From Marinobacter nauticus (GTDB lineage: Bacteria > Pseudomonadota > Gammaproteobacteria > Enterobacterales > Shewanellaceae): a stretch of DNA of 64,000 nucleotides. Position 1 is the first letter of the stretch. Each line of letters begins with the position of its first letter. A model generated the notes under the pieces. It was not told the DNA's origin. It ran no database searches and saw nothing but the letters and a program-made list of their open reading frames with translations. The stretch spans positions 1 to 64,000 of the forward strand of contig NZ_JAHVJZ010000011.1 in the NCBI RefSeq assembly GCF_019801015.1, in the 5' to 3' direction. Below, piece after piece: positions 44,314 to 54,671 of this stretch. A program made the translations under genes and the position numbers.

Positions 44314-47300
44314 TTACTCCACCGGGCGGGTCATGTTGGCGGTTACCATCATGCGGTAGCGGTTGGTGGCAAAGTCGTTGGCCTTAGCCTCAAACTCCGG
44401 CACGCTTACCTCAATCTGCGCCAATTCGGACTCAATGGAAGCCGGAGATGCCATCTCTGCCTGGGCGCCACGGCTCAGGTCGACCAGACCTTTGCGCGGT
44501 GCCTGTGCAGCAACCGGAGCTTCTTCCGCAACCGGAGCTTCTTCAGCAACCGGAGCTTCTTCCGCAACCGGAGCTTCTTCAGCAACCGGGGCTTCTTCCG
44601 CAACCGGGGCTTCTTCAGCAACCGGGGCTTCTTCAGCAACCGGGGCTTCTTCAGCAACCGGGGCTTCTTCAGCAGCCGGGGCTTCTTCCGCAACCGGGGC
44701 TTCTTCAGCAGCCGGGGCTTCTTCCGCAGCCGGGGCTTCTTCCGCAGCCGGGGCTTCTTCCGCAGCCGGGGCTTCTTCCGCAGCCGGGGCTTCTTCCGCA
44801 ACCGGAGTTTCTTCCGCAGCCGGAGCTTCTTCCGCAGCCGGAGCTTCTTCCGCTACCGGAGCTTCTTCAGCAACCGGGGCAGCTTCAGCAACCGGGGCCG
44901 CTTCAACTGCCGGCGCGGCTTCAGCAACCTCGGCAGCTTCGGCCGGCTGTTCCAGCGGGATGCTCAGCTGCTCTTCGGCCGCCACTTCGGTGGCTTCGGG
45001 ATAGCGGGCGGTCACCGGATCGCGCTGGGCTTGTTGCTCCAGGGCTTCATCGGTGGACTCCACATCATCACGCTGCGCACGGCGACGACGCTGGCCGGCA
45101 GCACGAAGGTGACGCGGGCTGCGACGAGAGCGGCGGTGCGCGTTGCGCTCGTTGTCAGTCAGGGTCAGCTCGGACTCTTCCTTGCTGCCTTCCTGTTGGC
45201 CTTCGGTGGTTTCAGCCTGAGTCACCGGAGCGGCCACTTTGGCTTCTGCACTTTCAACCACGTAGGCTTTGGCTTCTTCCGCCACAGCGGATACCGGTGC
45301 TTCCACAGCCGGAGTTTCTGCAACCGGTGCGACCGGAGCTTCAACCACCTCGGCCTCACGCTTCGGCGCGCCGGTGCGAACAGAGCGCTCCAGCTGGCGA
45401 CGCTGACGGCGCTCACGACGCTGCTCTACCTGCTCTTCGCGCTGAGTCTCAGCCTTGGCTTCTACCGCGGTTTCCTGCGGCTTCTCAGCCTGCTCCTGAC
45501 GCGGCTGCTTCTTGCGACGCTCACGACGCTCACGACGCTCTTCAGTCGCGGCCTCGCGGTTGTCTGCGGCCGGCTTGGCGGCGCGCTCCTGGCGCTGAGC
45601 CTCATCACCACGCTCACTGCGGTCACCGCGGCGATCGCGACGGTTACGGCGGCGCTCTTTGTTGCCTTCGGACTTGGTTTGTTCGTCCTGCTCGCCACGG
45701 TCGCCACGCTCGTTGCGCTTGCGGCCACGACGGTTGCGGTCCTGACGGTCACCACGCTCACCACGCTCGGAGCGGTCGCCACGCTGACGGCGCTGGCCAC
45801 CACGCTCAGAACGCTTCTCTTTCGGCTTCTCTTCCTCTTTGGCTTCTTCGCCACCAAACAGGCCGGAGAAGAATGCGCCGATGCGGGACAGCAGAGAGGG
45901 GCTCTCTTCTTTCTTCGCTTTCGGCTTTTCCTGTTGCGGCTTGGGCTGGCGCTTCGGCTTGGCTTCAGCCTTGGCAGCCGGTTTAGCCGGCTTGGGAGCT
46001 TCTTCCGCTTTCGGTGCACTCAGACCCTGCAGTACCGGCTTATCACCCTGCTGACGCTCCAGCTTGCGCGGCTCGTACAGTTTGGCTTCTGGACGCTCAA
46101 CCAGGCTGTAGCTGGCCTCGGTGATGGTGTCGTCCTTGCGGTGACGCACCACGGTGTAGTTCGGGGTTTCCATGTGGGGGTGCGGAATGACGTACACCTC
46201 GACCTTGTGGCGCTGCTCAATGATGCGAATCGCTTTACGCTTTTCGTTCAGCAGGAAGGCCGCCACATCGGTCGGTACCTGAGCTTCCACCTGAGAGGTG
46301 TTCTCTTTGATCGCTTCCTCTTCCATCAGACGGAGGATGGAGAGCGCCAGAGACTCGGTGCCACGGATGGTGCCCTGGCCGTTACAGCGCGGGCACAGGT
46401 GCGCAGCGGACTCACCCAGAGACGGGCGCAGACGCTGACGGGACATCTCAAGCAGGCCGAAGCGGGAGATGCGACCAATCTGAACGCGGGCACGGTCCTG
46501 ACGGACGGCGTCGCGCAGACGGTTTTCCACTTCACGCTGGTGGCGTACCGGGCCCATATCGATAAAGTCGATAACCACCAGGCCACCCAGGTCACGCAGG
46601 CGCAGCTGGCGTGCGATCTCGTCGGCGGCTTCCAGGTTGGTTTGCAGCGCGGTTTCTTCGATGTCGCCGCCTTTGGTAGCGCGAGCGGAGTTGATGTCGA
46701 CGGCGGTCAGCGCTTCGGTGGGGTCGATAACGATGGAGCCACCGGAAGGCAGACGCACTTCACGCTGGAACGCAGACTCAATCTGAGTCTCGATCTGGTA
46801 GTGAGTGAAGAGCGGCACTTCGCTCTGATACAGCTTCAGCTTGCTCAGGGCGTCGGGGCGAACCAGGCCGATGTGCTCTTTGGCTTGCTCAAAGATGCGC
46901 TGGTGGTCAATCAGGATTTCGCCGATGTCGGTGCGCAGGTAGTCACGGATGGCGCGAACGATAACGTTGCTTTCCTGATGGATCAGGATCGGCGCCGGAC
47001 GGCTGTCGGCAGCGGTCTTGATGGCGTCCCAGTGGTGCAGCAGCACCCGGAGGTCATCGGCCAGCTCTTCAGCGGCTTTGCCCACACCAGCGGTACGGAC
47101 GATCAGACCCATGCCCTGCGGCACTTCCAGCTTGGACAGAGCGTCTTTAAGTTCAGAGCGCTCATCACCTTCGATGCGGCGGGAAATACCACCGGCACGC
47201 GGGTTGTTCGGCATCAGAACCAGGTAGGAGCCCGCCAGGCTGATAAAGGTGGTCAGAGCGGCACCCTTGGTACCACGCTCCTCTTTGTCCACCTGGACAA

Positions 47301-47601
47301 TCACTTCCTGACCTTCCTTGATCACTTCTTTGATGTTTGGACGGCCACCCATAGGGGCCCCATCAGCGAAGTATTCGCGGGCGATCTCTTTGATAGGAAG
47401 GAAGCCGTGACGCTCAGCGCCGTAATCGACGAAAGCGGCTTCGAGGGAGGGTTCAACGCGGGTAATTTTCCCTTTGTAGATATTGGCCTTTTTCTGCTCA
47501 TGACCGGGACTTTCGATGTCCAGATCATAGAGGCGCTGGCCATCTACCAGTGCAACGCGCAACTCTTCAGATTGAGTTGCGTTGATCAGCATTCTTTTCA
47601 T
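44314..47601 (-). CDS. rne: Ribonuclease E
   Basis: 1095 residues from ATG 47601 (the frame opens six codons earlier). The N-terminal catalytic half has [10 protein letters not shown], the S1 domain ([24 protein letters not shown]), DNase I-like core with DFIDM, and the zinc-link CPRCNGQGT. After about residue 500 the chain is disordered: an Arg-rich, RNA-binding stretch rich in [12 protein letters not shown], then Pro-rich segments and a 20-copy hexapeptide array before the short conserved C terminus. Endonuclease of mRNA decay and rRNA processing and scaffold of the degradosome. Autoregulation is expected from the long leader. Confidence 0.95.
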   Translation of the reverse strand: MKRMLINATQSEELRVALVDGQRLYDLDIESPGHEQKKANIYKGKITRVEPSLEAAFVDYGAERHGFLPIKEIAREYFADGAPMGGRPNIKEVIKEGQEVIVQVDKEERGTKGAALTTFISLAGSYLVLMPNNPRAGGISRRIEGDERSELKDALSKLEVPQGMGLIVRTAGVGKAAEELADDLRVLLHHWDAIKTAADSRPAPILIHQESNVIVRAIRDYLRTDIGEILIDHQRIFEQAKEHIGLVRPDALSKLKLYQSEVPLFTHYQIETQIESAFQREVRLPSGGSIVIDPTEALTAVDINSARATKGGDIEETALQTNLEAADEIARQLRLRDLGGLVVIDFIDMGPVRHQREVENRLRDAVRQDRARVQIGRISRFGLLEMSRQRLRPSLGESAAHLCPRCNGQGTIRGTESLALSILRLMEEEAIKENTSQVEAQVPTDVAAFLLNEKRKAIRIIEQRHKVEVYVIPHPHMETPNYTVVRHRKDDTITEASYSLVERPEAKLYEPRKLERQQGDKPVLQGLSAPKAEEAPKPAKPAAKAEAKPKRQPKPQQEKPKAKKEESPSLLSRIGAFFSGLFGGEEAKEEEKPKEKRSERGGQRRQRGDRSERGERGDRQDRNRRGRKRNERGDRGEQDEQTKSEGNKERRRNRRDRRGDRSERGDEAQRQERAAKPAADNREAATEERRERRERRKKQPRQEQAEKPQETAVEAKAETQREEQVEQRRERRQRRQLERSVRTGAPKREAEVVEAPVAPVAETPAVEAPVSAVAEEAKAYVVESAEAKVAAPVTQAETTEGQQEGSKEESELTLTDNERNAHRRSRRSPRHLRAAGQRRRRAQRDDVESTDEALEQQAQRDPVTARYPEATEVAAEEQLSIPLEQPAEAAEVAEAAPAVEAAPVAEAAPVAEEAPVAEEAPAAEEAPAAEETPVAEEAPAAEEAPAAEEAPAAEEAPAAEEAPAAEEAPVAEEAPAAEEAPVAEEAPVAEEAPVAEEAPVAEEAPVAEEAPVAEEAPVAEEAPVAEEAPVAAQAPRKGLVDLSRGAQAEMASPASIESELAQIEVSVPEFEAKANDFATNRYRMMVTANMTRPVE
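44511..44890 (-). repeat. 18-bp tandem repeat in rne encoding EEAP(V/A)A hexapeptides
   Basis: About 20 consecutive copies of an 18-base unit (plus strand GCAACCGGAGCTTCTTCC and variants) that encode EEAPVA or EEAPAA on the minus strand, one unit with Thr (EETPVA). Copies differ mainly at silent or Val/Ala positions and identical blocks recur, so the array looks recently expanded. It is in frame and changes length in steps of six residues. Confidence 0.95.
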
Positions 47602-48078
47602 TTTGGTGACAGATTCCATTTCTTGTCACCGTACAGGTCGAGTACCGGAGAACACCCGGCACCCCAAGGTTTAAGCAGCCTCACGGCTGGACTGGGGGTG
47701 GAGGCACGGTGGATTGAACCCACGCTCTAGAGCAGGCAGCCGCGGGCGCACCGCGGATGGTCTGGTTGCCTGATAGGCCTCGTTGTCAATGCGCTTACGC
47801 GCAACTATCAGCCGCCGGAGCGTCTGATGAAATCTTTCTCTCTGCCGGGGCTATGCGCCGGTCAGACCTGTATCGGTAACAGTGCTTACTTTCGCTATTA
47901 ATTCGGGGTGGGGAGCCAGCCTCATTGGAGGCGCCGTCGCCAGCACAGGGGCATCAATACTGTCCGCCTGTCCGGGGTATGGTCTGTGGGTAATCCGTAA
48001 AACTGCAAGATTACTGGCCCTTTCCTGGCCCCGACCGGGATGGAGAAGCCATCAATTGGGTTTTCTGAGCCCACCGGT
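47602..48078 (-). promoter_or_regulatory. Long rne 5' leader
   Basis: About 475 bases separate the predicted rne start site from its ATG. The leader folds into clear hairpins, such as CCGCGG-GCGCA-CCGCGG (47740-47756) and TGCGC-TTAC-GCGCA (about 47790-47804). E. coli rne has a 361-base leader through which RNase E controls its own mRNA decay; I infer the same role here. No protein gene is credible in the stretch. Confidence 0.5.
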
Positions 48079-48084
48079 GCGACA

Positions 48085-48113
48085 AGAATAGCAACTTTGC
48101 AAATCGTCAGCAA
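48085..48113 (-). promoter_or_regulatory. Candidate sigma70 promoter of rne
   Basis: On the minus strand TTGCTG (48113-48108), 17-bp spacer, TATTCT (48090-48085), back to back with rluC. Confidence 0.4.
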
Positions 48114-48165
48114 TTAATGAACGCGGCATTTGGGGGCCTTTCTGCCTCGGTGTACACTAGCGCCC

Positions 48166-49125
48166 ATGAAAGAGTCCGTTTCCAAACCCAGTCCCCAGGT
48201 TCAATGGGTCGACATCACCGAAGACCATGAAGGTCAACGTATCGATAACTTCTTGCGCACCTTCCTGAAAGGGGTGCCAAAGAGCCTGATTTATCGCCTT
48301 TTGCGCAAAGGTGAGGTGAGGGTCAATAAAAAGCGCATTAAACCCGAATATAAGCTGGCCGCCGGAGACCAGATCCGCATCGCGCCCATCCGGGTGGCTG
48401 AGCGGGACGAGACCGTTGCGCCCTCCGCCAAATTGGAAAAGGTGGCGCAGCTGGAAAACCAGATCGTTTATGAAGATAAAGTGATGCTGGTGATCAACAA
48501 GCCATCCGGGATTGCCGTTCATGGCGGCAGCGGCATCAATTTTGGCGTGATTGAGGCTTTGCGTGCGCTGCGCCCCGACGAACGACAGCTTGAGCTGGTT
48601 CACCGTCTGGATCGTGCCACCTCCGGCCTGCTGATGGTGGCCAAGCGCCGCTCTGCACTGAAGCACCTGCAGGACCAGCTGCGTGAGAAAACCATGCGCA
48701 AGCAGTACCTGGCGCTGGTCAAAGGCCAGTGGAATGCCAAGACCCGGGCGGTACAGGCTCCACTGCTGAAGAACACCCTGAGCTCAGGCGAACGTCTGGT
48801 TCGGGTGGACAGCACCGGTAAACCGTCGGAAACCCGCTTCCGCATCGTTGAGTCGTTTGAGCAGGCCACGTTGGTGGAAGCCAGCCCCATCACCGGGCGT
48901 ACCCATCAGATCCGCGTGCACACTCAGCATGCGGGTCACCCCATCGCTTGTGACGAGCGCTATGGCGATGATGAGTTCGATACCCTGATGGCCGGCAAAG
49001 GGCTGGACCGTTTGTTCCTGCACGCCTTCCGCCTTTCCTTTACTCACCCGGTAGAGGAAGTGACCATGACCCTGGAAGCGCCGCTGGACAAGAAGTTGAA
49101 CAAGGTACTGAAGGCACTGCGCTGA
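48166..49125 (+). CDS. rluC: 23S rRNA pseudouridine synthase C
   Basis: 319 residues from ATG 48166, the same length as E. coli RluC. N-terminal S4 domain (RIDNFLRTFLKGVPKSLIYRLLRKGEVRVNKKR) and the RluA-family catalytic motif HRLDRATSG with the active Asp. It modifies U955, U2504 and U2580 of 23S rRNA in E. coli. Divergent from rne, as in many gammaproteobacteria. Its stop TGA shares one base with the next ATG. Confidence 0.95.
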   Translation: MKESVSKPSPQVQWVDITEDHEGQRIDNFLRTFLKGVPKSLIYRLLRKGEVRVNKKRIKPEYKLAAGDQIRIAPIRVAERDETVAPSAKLEKVAQLENQIVYEDKVMLVINKPSGIAVHGGSGINFGVIEALRALRPDERQLELVHRLDRATSGLLMVAKRRSALKHLQDQLREKTMRKQYLALVKGQWNAKTRAVQAPLLKNTLSSGERLVRVDSTGKPSETRFRIVESFEQATLVEASPITGRTHQIRVHTQHAGHPIACDERYGDDEFDTLMAGKGLDRLFLHAFRLSFTHPVEEVTMTLEAPLDKKLNKVLKALR

Positions 49126-49772
49126 TGGATCGCCAATACGACCTGATCATCTTTGACTGGGATGGCACCCTGATGGACTCGGTCGGACGGATTGTCAGCA
49201 GCTGGCAGGAGTCGGCGCGTTCGCTGTCTCTGCCGGTGGCCAGTGACGATGCGGTGCGGGGCATTATCGGGTTGTCGATGGCGGAAGCCATTGATGCCCT
49301 GATCCCCGGCAGCGATGACGTCACCCGACAGCAGTTCCGGGAACGCTACCGGGATATCTACGCCGATCCGACGCTGGCACCAACGCCGGTGTTTGACGGC
49401 GTCGAAGCGTTGCTGGAGGAATTGAAGTCTCAGGGGCATAAGCTGGCAGTGGCCACCGGCAAAGCGCGTCATGGACTGGAGCGTGCTTTTGCTCACAGTG
49501 GCCTGAAACATCACTTTGTCGGTTCGCGCACCGCCTGTGAGACCGCGTCAAAGCCGGATCCACAAATGGTGCTGGAGCTGTGTCGGGAGCAGGGCATCGC
49601 CCCATCCAGAGCCCTGATGGTGGGCGACGCCTGGTTCGATCTGGAGATGGGAAGACGGGCAGGCAGTGATGCGGTGGGCGTCAGTTATGGCGCAGGCACC
49701 GAAGCCCACCTGCAAACGGCAACGCCGAAGGCGATCATCCATCGCCCCCTGGAGCTGTTGGAGTGGGTCTGA
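49125..49772 (+). CDS. HAD-family hydrolase, phosphoglycolate phosphatase-like
   Basis: 215 residues with HAD motif I DWDGTLMDS (11-19), motif II in AVATGKARHG, motif III Lys in SKPDP and motif IV GDAWFDLEMG. A helical cap sits between motifs I and II (subclass IA). Substrate not determined. Coupled to rluC by a one-base overlap. Confidence 0.88.
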   Translation: MDRQYDLIIFDWDGTLMDSVGRIVSSWQESARSLSLPVASDDAVRGIIGLSMAEAIDALIPGSDDVTRQQFRERYRDIYADPTLAPTPVFDGVEALLEELKSQGHKLAVATGKARHGLERAFAHSGLKHHFVGSRTACETASKPDPQMVLELCREQGIAPSRALMVGDAWFDLEMGRRAGSDAVGVSYGAGTEAHLQTATPKAIIHRPLELLEWV

Positions 49773-49784
49773 GGCGCTGGCGCC

Positions 49785-50120
49785 TTACTTTTTCGCCAGA
49801 GCGCTGGCCAGTTTGCTGTCGAGCTGGCCGGTGACCCAGTCTTTGAGCATCACCCAGTCAGCGGCAAAGCTGTAGAGCGGGTATTGAAAGGTGGCGGGGC
49901 GATTGTGCTCAAAGCCAAAGTGTCCCACCCAGGCAAAGCCGTAGCCGATCACCGGCAACAACCAAAACCAGTGCCACGCTCCGGTGGCGATCATGTAGCC
50001 GAGAATCACCAGCACCAATGTCGAGCCTATATAATGGAGGGCCCGACAGCGGGAGTCGCTGTGCTCGCTCAGGTAGAACGGGTAAAACTCACTGAAGCTC
50101 TGAAATCGTTTCTCTGTCAT
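49785..50120 (-). CDS. Mpo1-like (DUF962) membrane protein
   Basis: 111 residues: RFQSFSEFYPFYLSEHSD at the N terminus, two hydrophobic segments (about 33-50 and 52-66), and conserved histidines (HSD, LHYIGS, WVGHFGFEHNRP) matching the DUF962/YGL010w family. The yeast member is an iron-dependent dioxygenase of 2-hydroxy fatty acids; the bacterial function is inferred only. Confidence 0.82.
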   Translation of the reverse strand: MTEKRFQSFSEFYPFYLSEHSDSRCRALHYIGSTLVLVILGYMIATGAWHWFWLLPVIGYGFAWVGHFGFEHNRPATFQYPLYSFAADWVMLKDWVTGQLDSKLASALAKK

Positions 50121-50185
50121 GGGGACTCCCTGTCCTCGTGGCCTTCTTTCCTTTTGTAGCGAACGACCTGTCCCCGGGCAAGTGA

Positions 50186-50782
50186 TTACTGGCCCTGCAG
50201 AGTCAGGACATCCACGCCCTCATTGGCGAGCAGTTCGCCCAGGCTGATCAGCGGCAGGCCGATAAGCGCGTTAGGGTCACGTCCGGTGAGTCGGTCAAAC
50301 AGCATGATGCCCAAACCTTCACTCTTAAAGCTGCCGGCGCAGTTATAGGGCTGCTCGGCGTTGAGGTAACCCTCAATCTGGGCGGCGCTGAGATTGCGGA
50401 AGGCCACTTCAAAGGGCTCCACCAACGTCTGTGCCTGGCCGGTCTCACTGTTGTACAGGCACAGGCCGGTATAAAAGGTCACGACTTCGCCACTGGCAGC
50501 CGTTAACTGTGCGACGGCTTTGTCGTGGGTGTGGGGCTTGCCCAGAATGGTGCCGGCAACGACCGCCACCTGATCAGAGCCAATCACCAGGGCATCAGGG
50601 TGGCGTTCAGCCACCGCTTTGGCCTTGGCTTCAGCCAGGCGTGCAACCAGCGCCTGAGCGGATTCACCCTCAAGGGCGGTTTCGTCCACTTCCGGCTTAT
50701 CGCAGACGAAGGGCAAGCCCAATTTTTGCAGCAATTCGCGTCGGAAGGGGGAGGTGGATCCGAGGACCAGAACCTTATCCAT
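50186..50782 (-). CDS. yceF: Maf-family nucleotide pyrophosphatase YceF (m7GTP)
   Basis: 198 residues from ATG 50782 (AGGT before it). Maf fold: [16 protein letters not shown] near the start, the EVDE acidic site, VIGSDQVAV and the [13 protein letters not shown] segment of the YceF subgroup. It hydrolyses 7-methyl-GTP and related modified nucleotides. Placed next to yceD-rpmF as in E. coli, but divergent. Confidence 0.93.
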   Translation of the reverse strand: MDKVLVLGSTSPFRRELLQKLGLPFVCDKPEVDETALEGESAQALVARLAEAKAKAVAERHPDALVIGSDQVAVVAGTILGKPHTHDKAVAQLTAASGEVVTFYTGLCLYNSETGQAQTLVEPFEVAFRNLSAAQIEGYLNAEQPYNCAGSFKSEGLGIMLFDRLTGRDPNALIGLPLISLGELLANEGVDVLTLQGQ

Positions 50783-50976
50783 AGTTACCTGTGACTTCAT
50801 TCATTGGATAGTGGGCGCAAAGGCTAACAAATCCCGTTGACAGCACCAAGGTAAACACGTAAAAAGCGGTGCTCGCCGAGCACGCTTCGTACCTGTATAA
50901 AGCCAAGTCAGGCGGGCCTCCCGGGTCTAAAATTTCCTTTGACTCGGTACAGTTCAACCATTAAGATGCGCGCCTT

Positions 50977-51510
50977 ATGCAGAATGTACGAATTCCGGTA
51001 ATGCTGAACCCGTCTCGTTGCGCTCAACGGGGCCTTAGCTACGAGGGTGTCCTCCCCGCTAAAGTCCTGAAGCGTGTGAACGGTGCAAGCGCCGGCGACT
51101 GCACTGATGTGCGGGTGTTCGTTGAATGCGGCATTGATGTTCAGGGGATAGTCTACCTCAAGGGGAAGGCTGTGACGGAGCTCACTCTGACATGTCAACG
51201 TTGCATGAACGCCTATAGCCATCCGATCGCGGTTGAGTTCGCATACAGTCCTGTGACTGACGATTCACAGATTGATGAGCTCCCGGACGCCTATGAGCCT
51301 GTCGAATTAGACGAAAATGGCGAGGTACACCTTCAGCATCTCATTGAGGATGAGATCCTGCTGGCCTTCCCCATCGTGCCGATGCACGATTCTGAAGCCT
51401 GCAGTCAAGCCTCTCGGGATGTTACGGTTGGGGTTTTACCCCGCACCGAACCTGCTGATGAGCGTCCGAAGAACCCGTTCGCGGTGTTAGAAACTCTTAA
51501 GCGAAATTAA
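50977..51510 (+). CDS. yceD: YceD (DUF177), 23S rRNA accumulation protein
   Basis: 177 residues with the [10 protein letters not shown] motif in the middle and the acidic [33 protein letters not shown] segment typical of DUF177. It is linked to normal 23S rRNA levels in E. coli. First gene of yceD-rpmF-plsX-fab, 17 bases ahead of rpmF. Confidence 0.92.
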   Translation: MQNVRIPVMLNPSRCAQRGLSYEGVLPAKVLKRVNGASAGDCTDVRVFVECGIDVQGIVYLKGKAVTELTLTCQRCMNAYSHPIAVEFAYSPVTDDSQIDELPDAYEPVELDENGEVHLQHLIEDEILLAFPIVPMHDSEACSQASRDVTVGVLPRTEPADERPKNPFAVLETLKRN

Positions 51511-51527
51511 TCGAGGAGATTGGGGCC

Positions 51528-51698
51528 ATGGCCGTACAACAGAACCGTAAGACTCGTTCCAAGCGTGGTATGCGTCGCTCTCACGACGCCCTGACTGCTG
51601 CTCAGCTGTCTGTAGATTCCACTTCCGGTGAGAAGCATCGTCGTCACCACGTGACTGCCGACGGCTTCTACCGTGGCAAGAAGGTTATCAACCTGTAA
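51528..51698 (+). CDS. rpmF: 50S ribosomal protein L32
   Basis: 56 residues: [20 protein letters not shown] at the start, then a basic middle and YRGKKVINL at the end, the classic L32. GAGGAG precedes ATG 51528 by a good distance. Lies between yceD and plsX in the conserved order. Confidence 0.97.
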   Translation: MAVQQNRKTRSKRGMRRSHDALTAAQLSVDSTSGEKHRRHHVTADGFYRGKKVINL

Positions 51699-51710
51699 GT
51701 TGATTCTGCC

Positions 51711-52736
51711 TTGTCAAATCTAACCTTAGCGTTAGATGCCATGGGGGGCGATCACGGCCCCCATATCACAGTGCCTGCAGCCTTGCAGGCACTGGCGCTT
51801 TATCCCCAACTGACCATCATCCTGGTGGGCGATCGCATCGCCATCGGCGAACAACTGCGCCGTCATCACCGCACCGAATCCTCCCGACTTCAGCTGCTGC
51901 ACGCCGAACAAGTGGTCTCCATGTCGGACCGACCTCTGCACGCGCTGCGTAATCGCCGCAAGAGCTCCATGCGCCTGGCGCTGGAACTGGTCCACGAGGG
52001 CAAGGCGGATGCCTGTGTCAGTGCCGGCAACACCGGTGCCCTGATGGCCATGGCCAAAGTGGTGCTGAAAACCCTGCCGGGGATCGACCGCCCGGCGCTG
52101 ACCACCGCACTGCCTACCACCACCGGCGACCCCGTCTACATGTTGGACCTGGGGGCAAACGTCGTGTGCGATTCTGAAACCCTGTTTCAGTTCGCGGTGA
52201 TGGGCTCGGTGCTGGCGGAGTGCGTGGGCAATCGTCGGCGACCCCGGCTGGCGCTGCTCAATGTCGGTGCGGAAGAGATAAAGGGCAACGATCAGGTTCA
52301 GCAGGCGGCCCAGTTGCTGCAGGCCACTCCTCAGCTGAACTATCGAGGATTTATTGAAGGGGACGGCATCTACACCGGCGCCGTGGACGTCATTGTCTGC
52401 GACGGCTTTGTGGGGAACGTCACCTTAAAGACCACGGAAGGGATCGCTCGACTGCTGGTGCAACAGATGCGCCAGGCCATGGAGGGCAATCTGCTGGCCC
52501 GCGTTCTGGGCTTGCTGCTCAAAGGCCGACTTAAGCAGCTCTACAAGCAAATGAACCCCGACCAGTATAACGGTGCGACTCTGTTAGGATTGCGCGGTAT
52601 TGTGGTCAAGAGCCATGGCAATGCTGATAAAGCCGCCTTCCTGCGCGCCATCGAAGAGGCGGTGCTGGAAGTGCAGCGGCAGGTGCCGGGCCGAATCAAA
52701 AGCCGACTTGAGTCGGTGTTGATGGATAAATCCTAA
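51711..52736 (+). CDS. plsX: Phosphate acyltransferase PlsX
   Basis: 341 residues beginning at TTG 51711, which reproduces the usual [14 protein letters not shown] start; no ATG is available at that place. Contains [11 protein letters not shown] and [12 protein letters not shown]. It makes acyl-phosphate from acyl-ACP for phospholipid synthesis. Twelve bases after rpmF. Confidence 0.95.
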   Translation: MSNLTLALDAMGGDHGPHITVPAALQALALYPQLTIILVGDRIAIGEQLRRHHRTESSRLQLLHAEQVVSMSDRPLHALRNRRKSSMRLALELVHEGKADACVSAGNTGALMAMAKVVLKTLPGIDRPALTTALPTTTGDPVYMLDLGANVVCDSETLFQFAVMGSVLAECVGNRRRPRLALLNVGAEEIKGNDQVQQAAQLLQATPQLNYRGFIEGDGIYTGAVDVIVCDGFVGNVTLKTTEGIARLLVQQMRQAMEGNLLARVLGLLLKGRLKQLYKQMNPDQYNGATLLGLRGIVVKSHGNADKAAFLRAIEEAVLEVQRQVPGRIKSRLESVLMDKS

Positions 52737-52744
52737 GTCTACTT

Positions 52745-53713
52745 ATGTATACAAAAATTCTTGGTACCGGCAGTTATCTGCCGCCCCAGGTGCGTACCAA
52801 CGCCGATCTGGAGCGTATGGTCGAGACCAGCGACGAGTGGATCCGCGAGCGCACCGGCATCCGTGAGCGCCGCATCGCTGGCGCCACCGAATCCGTGACC
52901 ACCATGGGCCACCAGGCCGCTCTGAAGGCCATGGAAGCAGCGGGCGTTACCGCTGACGAACTGGACATGATCATTTGTGGCACCACCAGTGCCGACAATG
53001 CCTACCCCTCTTCAGCCTGTGAAATCCAGGCGCTGCTGGGCGCCCATGGCTGCCCCGCATTTGACGTTGCTGCGGCTTGCAGCGGCTTCCTGTTCGCCCT
53101 GTCTGTGGCCGACCAGTTCATCAAAACCGGCCAGTGCAAAAAAGTGCTGGTGCTTGGTGCCGATGCGTTGTCCCGCCACTGCGACCCGGACGACCGTACT
53201 ACCCTGATCCTGTTCGGCGATGCCGCCGGTGCTGCCATTGTTGGTGCCAGCGAAGAGCCGGGCGTGCTGTCCACCCACATTCACTCCGATGGCCGCTACG
53301 GCGACCTGCTGAAAACCCGTGTGCCGAAGCGCAATAAAGACGTGCAGCTGGAAGCGGAGCAGGCGGATTACCTCATTATGAAAGGCAATGAGGTGTTCAA
53401 GCAGGCGGTAACCCGTCTGGCCGAAGTGGTGGAGCAGGCGCTGGAACACAACGGCATGGTCAAGAGTGACATTGACTGGCTGGTGCCGCATAACGCCAAT
53501 TTCCGCATTCTGAAAGCCACCGCCAAGAAGCTGGCTCTGCCGATGGAGCAGGTGGTGATGACCCTGGAAGAGCACGGCAACACCTCTGCTGCCTCTGTGC
53601 CGGTTGCCCTGGATATGGCCATTCGTGATGGTCGTATTCAGCGTGGCCAGACACTGCTTCTGGAAGCCTTTGGCGCCGGGTTCGCCTGGGGCGCTGCCGT
53701 GGTCAAATACTAA
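52745..53713 (+). CDS. fabH: Beta-ketoacyl-ACP synthase III
   Basis: 322 residues with the KAS III triad: Cys in DVAAACSGF, His in VPHNANFRI and Asn in HGNTSAAS. Starts fatty acid synthesis by joining acetyl-CoA and malonyl-ACP. Eight bases after plsX. Confidence 0.97.
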   Translation: MYTKILGTGSYLPPQVRTNADLERMVETSDEWIRERTGIRERRIAGATESVTTMGHQAALKAMEAAGVTADELDMIICGTTSADNAYPSSACEIQALLGAHGCPAFDVAAACSGFLFALSVADQFIKTGQCKKVLVLGADALSRHCDPDDRTTLILFGDAAGAAIVGASEEPGVLSTHIHSDGRYGDLLKTRVPKRNKDVQLEAEQADYLIMKGNEVFKQAVTRLAEVVEQALEHNGMVKSDIDWLVPHNANFRILKATAKKLALPMEQVVMTLEEHGNTSAASVPVALDMAIRDGRIQRGQTLLLEAFGAGFAWGAAVVKY

Positions 53714-53725
53714 GGACGCTTTTTC

Positions 53726-54655
53726 ATGACTCAGAACATCGCATTTGTTTTCCCGGGCCAGGGCAGCCAGGCCGTGGGCATGCTGGCCGAGCTGGCCGCT
53801 GACTACCCCGTGATTCAGGCCACCTTTGCCGAAGCCAGCGAAGCGCTTGGCTTTGACCTGTGGCAGATGGTTCAGGACGGCCCGGCCGAAGCCCTGAACA
53901 GCACTGAAAACACCCAGCCTGCACTGCTGACCGCCTCTGTCGCCATCTGGCGCGCCTACTGCCAGTCCGGCGGTGCTGCACCGGCCGTGATGGCCGGTCA
54001 CAGCCTGGGCGAGTACTCGGCGCTGGTGTGTGCCGGTGCGCTGAAATTTGAAGATGCGGTGAAGCTGGTCGCTCTGCGTGGTCGTGCCATGCAGGAAGCG
54101 GTTCCGGCTGGCACCGGCGCCATGGCCGCCATCATCGGCCTGGATGACGACGCCATTGCCAACGCCTGCGCCGAAGCGGCCCAGGGCGAAGTGGTGTCTC
54201 CGGTGAACTTCAACAGCCCTGGCCAGGTGGTGATTGCCGGTCATAAAGACGCGGTAGCCCGTGCCGGTGAAGCGTGTAAGGCGGCCGGCGCCAAGCGCGC
54301 ACTGCCGCTGCCGGTGAGCGTACCGTCTCACTGTGAACTGATGAAGCCCGCCGCGGCTAAGCTGGCCGACGCGCTGGCCAACATCGAGGTGGTCGCGCCG
54401 TCCATCCCCGTGATCAACAACGTGGATGTGGCCAAGGCGGATACCGCCGAAGCGATCAAAGACGCGCTGGTGCGTCAGCTTTACTGCCCGGTGCGCTGGA
54501 CCGAGACCGTCAACGCGATGGCCGACCAGGGCATTGAGCAATTGGTTGAGTGTGGTCCGGGCAAAGTCCTGACCGGCCTGACCAAGCGGATCAACAAGGC
54601 CCTGTCCGGCTCTGCGCTGAACCAACCCGCAGACCTGCAGGCCCTGCTGTCTTAA
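53726..54655 (+). CDS. fabD: Malonyl-CoA:ACP transacylase
   Basis: 309 residues with FPGQGSQ at the start, nucleophile Ser in AGHSLGEYSAL and His in VSVPSHCELM. Supplies malonyl-ACP to the pathway. Twelve bases after fabH. Confidence 0.97.
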   Translation: MTQNIAFVFPGQGSQAVGMLAELAADYPVIQATFAEASEALGFDLWQMVQDGPAEALNSTENTQPALLTASVAIWRAYCQSGGAAPAVMAGHSLGEYSALVCAGALKFEDAVKLVALRGRAMQEAVPAGTGAMAAIIGLDDDAIANACAEAAQGEVVSPVNFNSPGQVVIAGHKDAVARAGEACKAAGAKRALPLPVSVPSHCELMKPAAAKLADALANIEVVAPSIPVINNVDVAKADTAEAIKDALVRQLYCPVRWTETVNAMADQGIEQLVECGPGKVLTGLTKRINKALSGSALNQPADLQALLS

Positions 54656-54671
54656 TCAAAGGAGAGAACCT

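Noticed and set aside
44363-45986. Long plus-strand frames and a CRISPR-like repeat look at 44500-44900
   Set aside because: The repeat is an 18-bp in-frame coding array of rne without spacers; the plus-strand frames only read the repeat in reverse.
47708-47730. tRNA T-arm-like GGGTTCAATCC on the minus strand in the rne leader
   Set aside because: The flanking bases do not form a five-pair T stem, and no matching acceptor, D or anticodon arms were found.
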